Below are positions 63,482-64,000 of a DNA stretch of 64,000 bases, piece after piece. Origin of the DNA: UBA1141 sp963665155 (lineage in GTDB: Bacteria > Chloroflexota > Dehalococcoidia > Lucifugimonadales > UBA3495); contig OY761986.2 of the NCBI GenBank assembly GCA_963665155.2, forward strand, positions 620,001 through 684,000, read 5' to 3'. The notes under the pieces were generated by a model. It was not told the origin of the DNA and did not search any database. It worked only from the letters and a program-made list of their open reading frames with translations. Position 1 is the stretch's first letter, and each line of letters begins with the position of its first letter. The translations under genes were made by a program, and so were the position numbers.

Positions 63482-64000
63482 ATGAGCACCTCGGAAGCGG
63501 CAAACAATTATGGGGCAAAGACTTATAAAGTCTTGGGCACCCGGCCAATTCGCCATGACGCGCTGGATAAGGTCACCGGGCAAGCAAAATACGGCGCGGA
63601 CATCAACATGGCCGGACTACTGCACGCCAAGATTCTGCGCAGTCCTCATGCCCACGCCCTCATAAAGTCAATCGATGTCAGCCGGGCCCTGGCGATGCCG
63701 GGTGTAAAGGCTGGGGTAACTTCCGCTGATCTACCCGTGCTGTCCGGGAGACCCGTGGACGTGGCCGAAGGAGCGGCGCTCAACCCCAGGTTTCTTAGTA
63801 ATAACGTTCTGGCCGCCGACAAAGCCCTCTACAAGGGCCACGCCATAGCCGCCGTGGCTGCCGATAGCATCCACATTGCCGAACAGGCGCTGGCGTTGAT
63901 TCAGGTGGACTTTGAGCCTTTGTCTGCTGTCCTTGATGGCAAAGAAGCCATGGAACCCGGCGCTCCGATTCTTCACCCCAAGTTGTATACCTCGGAAGGT
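63482..64000 (+). CDS. Molybdenum hydroxylase large subunit (CoxL/XdhB-like), partial
   Basis: ATG at 63482 after GGGAGG; 173 codons are visible and the gene runs off the window. The N-terminus 'YKVLGTRPIRHDALDKVTGQ' and 'AKYGADINMAGLLHAKILRS' then 'PHAHALIKSIDVSRALAMPG' is the aldehyde oxidase/xanthine dehydrogenase a/b hammerhead domain. It continues 'ADKALYKGHAIAAVAADSIH'. The molybdopterin-binding domain lies beyond the window. It would form the catalytic subunit with S and M subunits such as those at 19-20.6 kb, or with unseen downstream partners. Confidence 0.92.
   Translation, partial: MSTSEAANNYGAKTYKVLGTRPIRHDALDKVTGQAKYGADINMAGLLHAKILRSPHAHALIKSIDVSRALAMPGVKAGVTSADLPVLSGRPVDVAEGAALNPRFLSNNVLAADKALYKGHAIAAVAADSIHIAEQALALIQVDFEPLSAVLDGKEAMEPGAPILHPKLYTSEG

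Overview
The window reads as a moderately GC-rich bacterial chromosome segment. The genes include CaiB/BaiF CoA-transferase, luciferase-like (LLM) flavin oxidoreductases, paired acyl-CoA dehydrogenases, xanthine-dehydrogenase/CO-dehydrogenase-type subunits, HpcH/HpaI aldolase, RraA-like protein, MOSC protein, SRAP protein and a fused transaldolase-glucose-6-phosphate isomerase. That mix resembles Chloroflexota of the SAR202/Dehalococcoidia type. This is an inference from gene content; no rRNA, tRNA or CRISPR array was found to anchor taxonomy.

Layout. 1-6.2 kb: CoA-transferase, MFS exporter, a lipoprotein with CARDB-like domains and an HExxH motif, and an LLM oxidoreductase. 6.2-16.2 kb: a mobile-element zone. 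It holds an IS3/IS407-type element that split a response-regulator gene, broken IS630, IS4 and IS5 transposases, one intact fatty-acid desaturase, and an IS1182 element broken by a second IS1182-family element flanked by short CTAG-bounded repeats. 16.4-26.9 kb: mostly intact catabolic genes (Fe-alcohol dehydrogenase, FAD monooxygenase, Cox-type S and M subunits, acyl-CoA synthetase, aldolase, MOSC, HtrA-type protease, RraA-like). 27-29 kb: an intact copy of the same IS1182. 29.5-43.5 kb: RidA-like, an LLM/acyl-CoA dehydrogenase operon, MFS, M20 peptidase, TPR, a peroxiredoxin-like gene with an in-frame TGA at the catalytic position, a broken amidase, an aminotransferase and SRAP. 45-53 kb: an operon of a PfkB-like protein, an NRPS-like A-T-R reductase, and sarcosine/dimethylglycine and glycine/sarcosine methyltransferases, preceded by a broken PAP2-kinase fusion. 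54-63 kb: FtsH and a pentose-phosphate operon (tal-pgi, HAD, 6-phosphogluconate dehydrogenase with an amber codon, zwf, frameshifted NnrE). The window ends inside a CoxL-type large subunit.

Three observations stand out. (1) A Prx-like gene (38645-39103) has one in-frame TGA exactly where the peroxidatic Cys belongs, has no Cys elsewhere, and has a hairpin just downstream: a candidate selenoprotein with a bacterial SECIS. (2) Two methyltransferases that would make glycine betaine from glycine sit in an operon with an adenylation-thiolation-reductase protein lacking the usual alpha-amine-binding Asp. This suggests enzymatic reduction of betaine, or of another non-amino-acid acid, possibly towards betaine aldehyde or choline. 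(3) Three unrelated tandem arrays share an exact 13-bp period.

Many genes are broken by single stops, frameshifts, deletions or IS insertions. Together with the IS load this suggests genome decay or recent IS expansion, as in a host-associated lineage; uncorrected sequencing errors could explain some of the single-base lesions.
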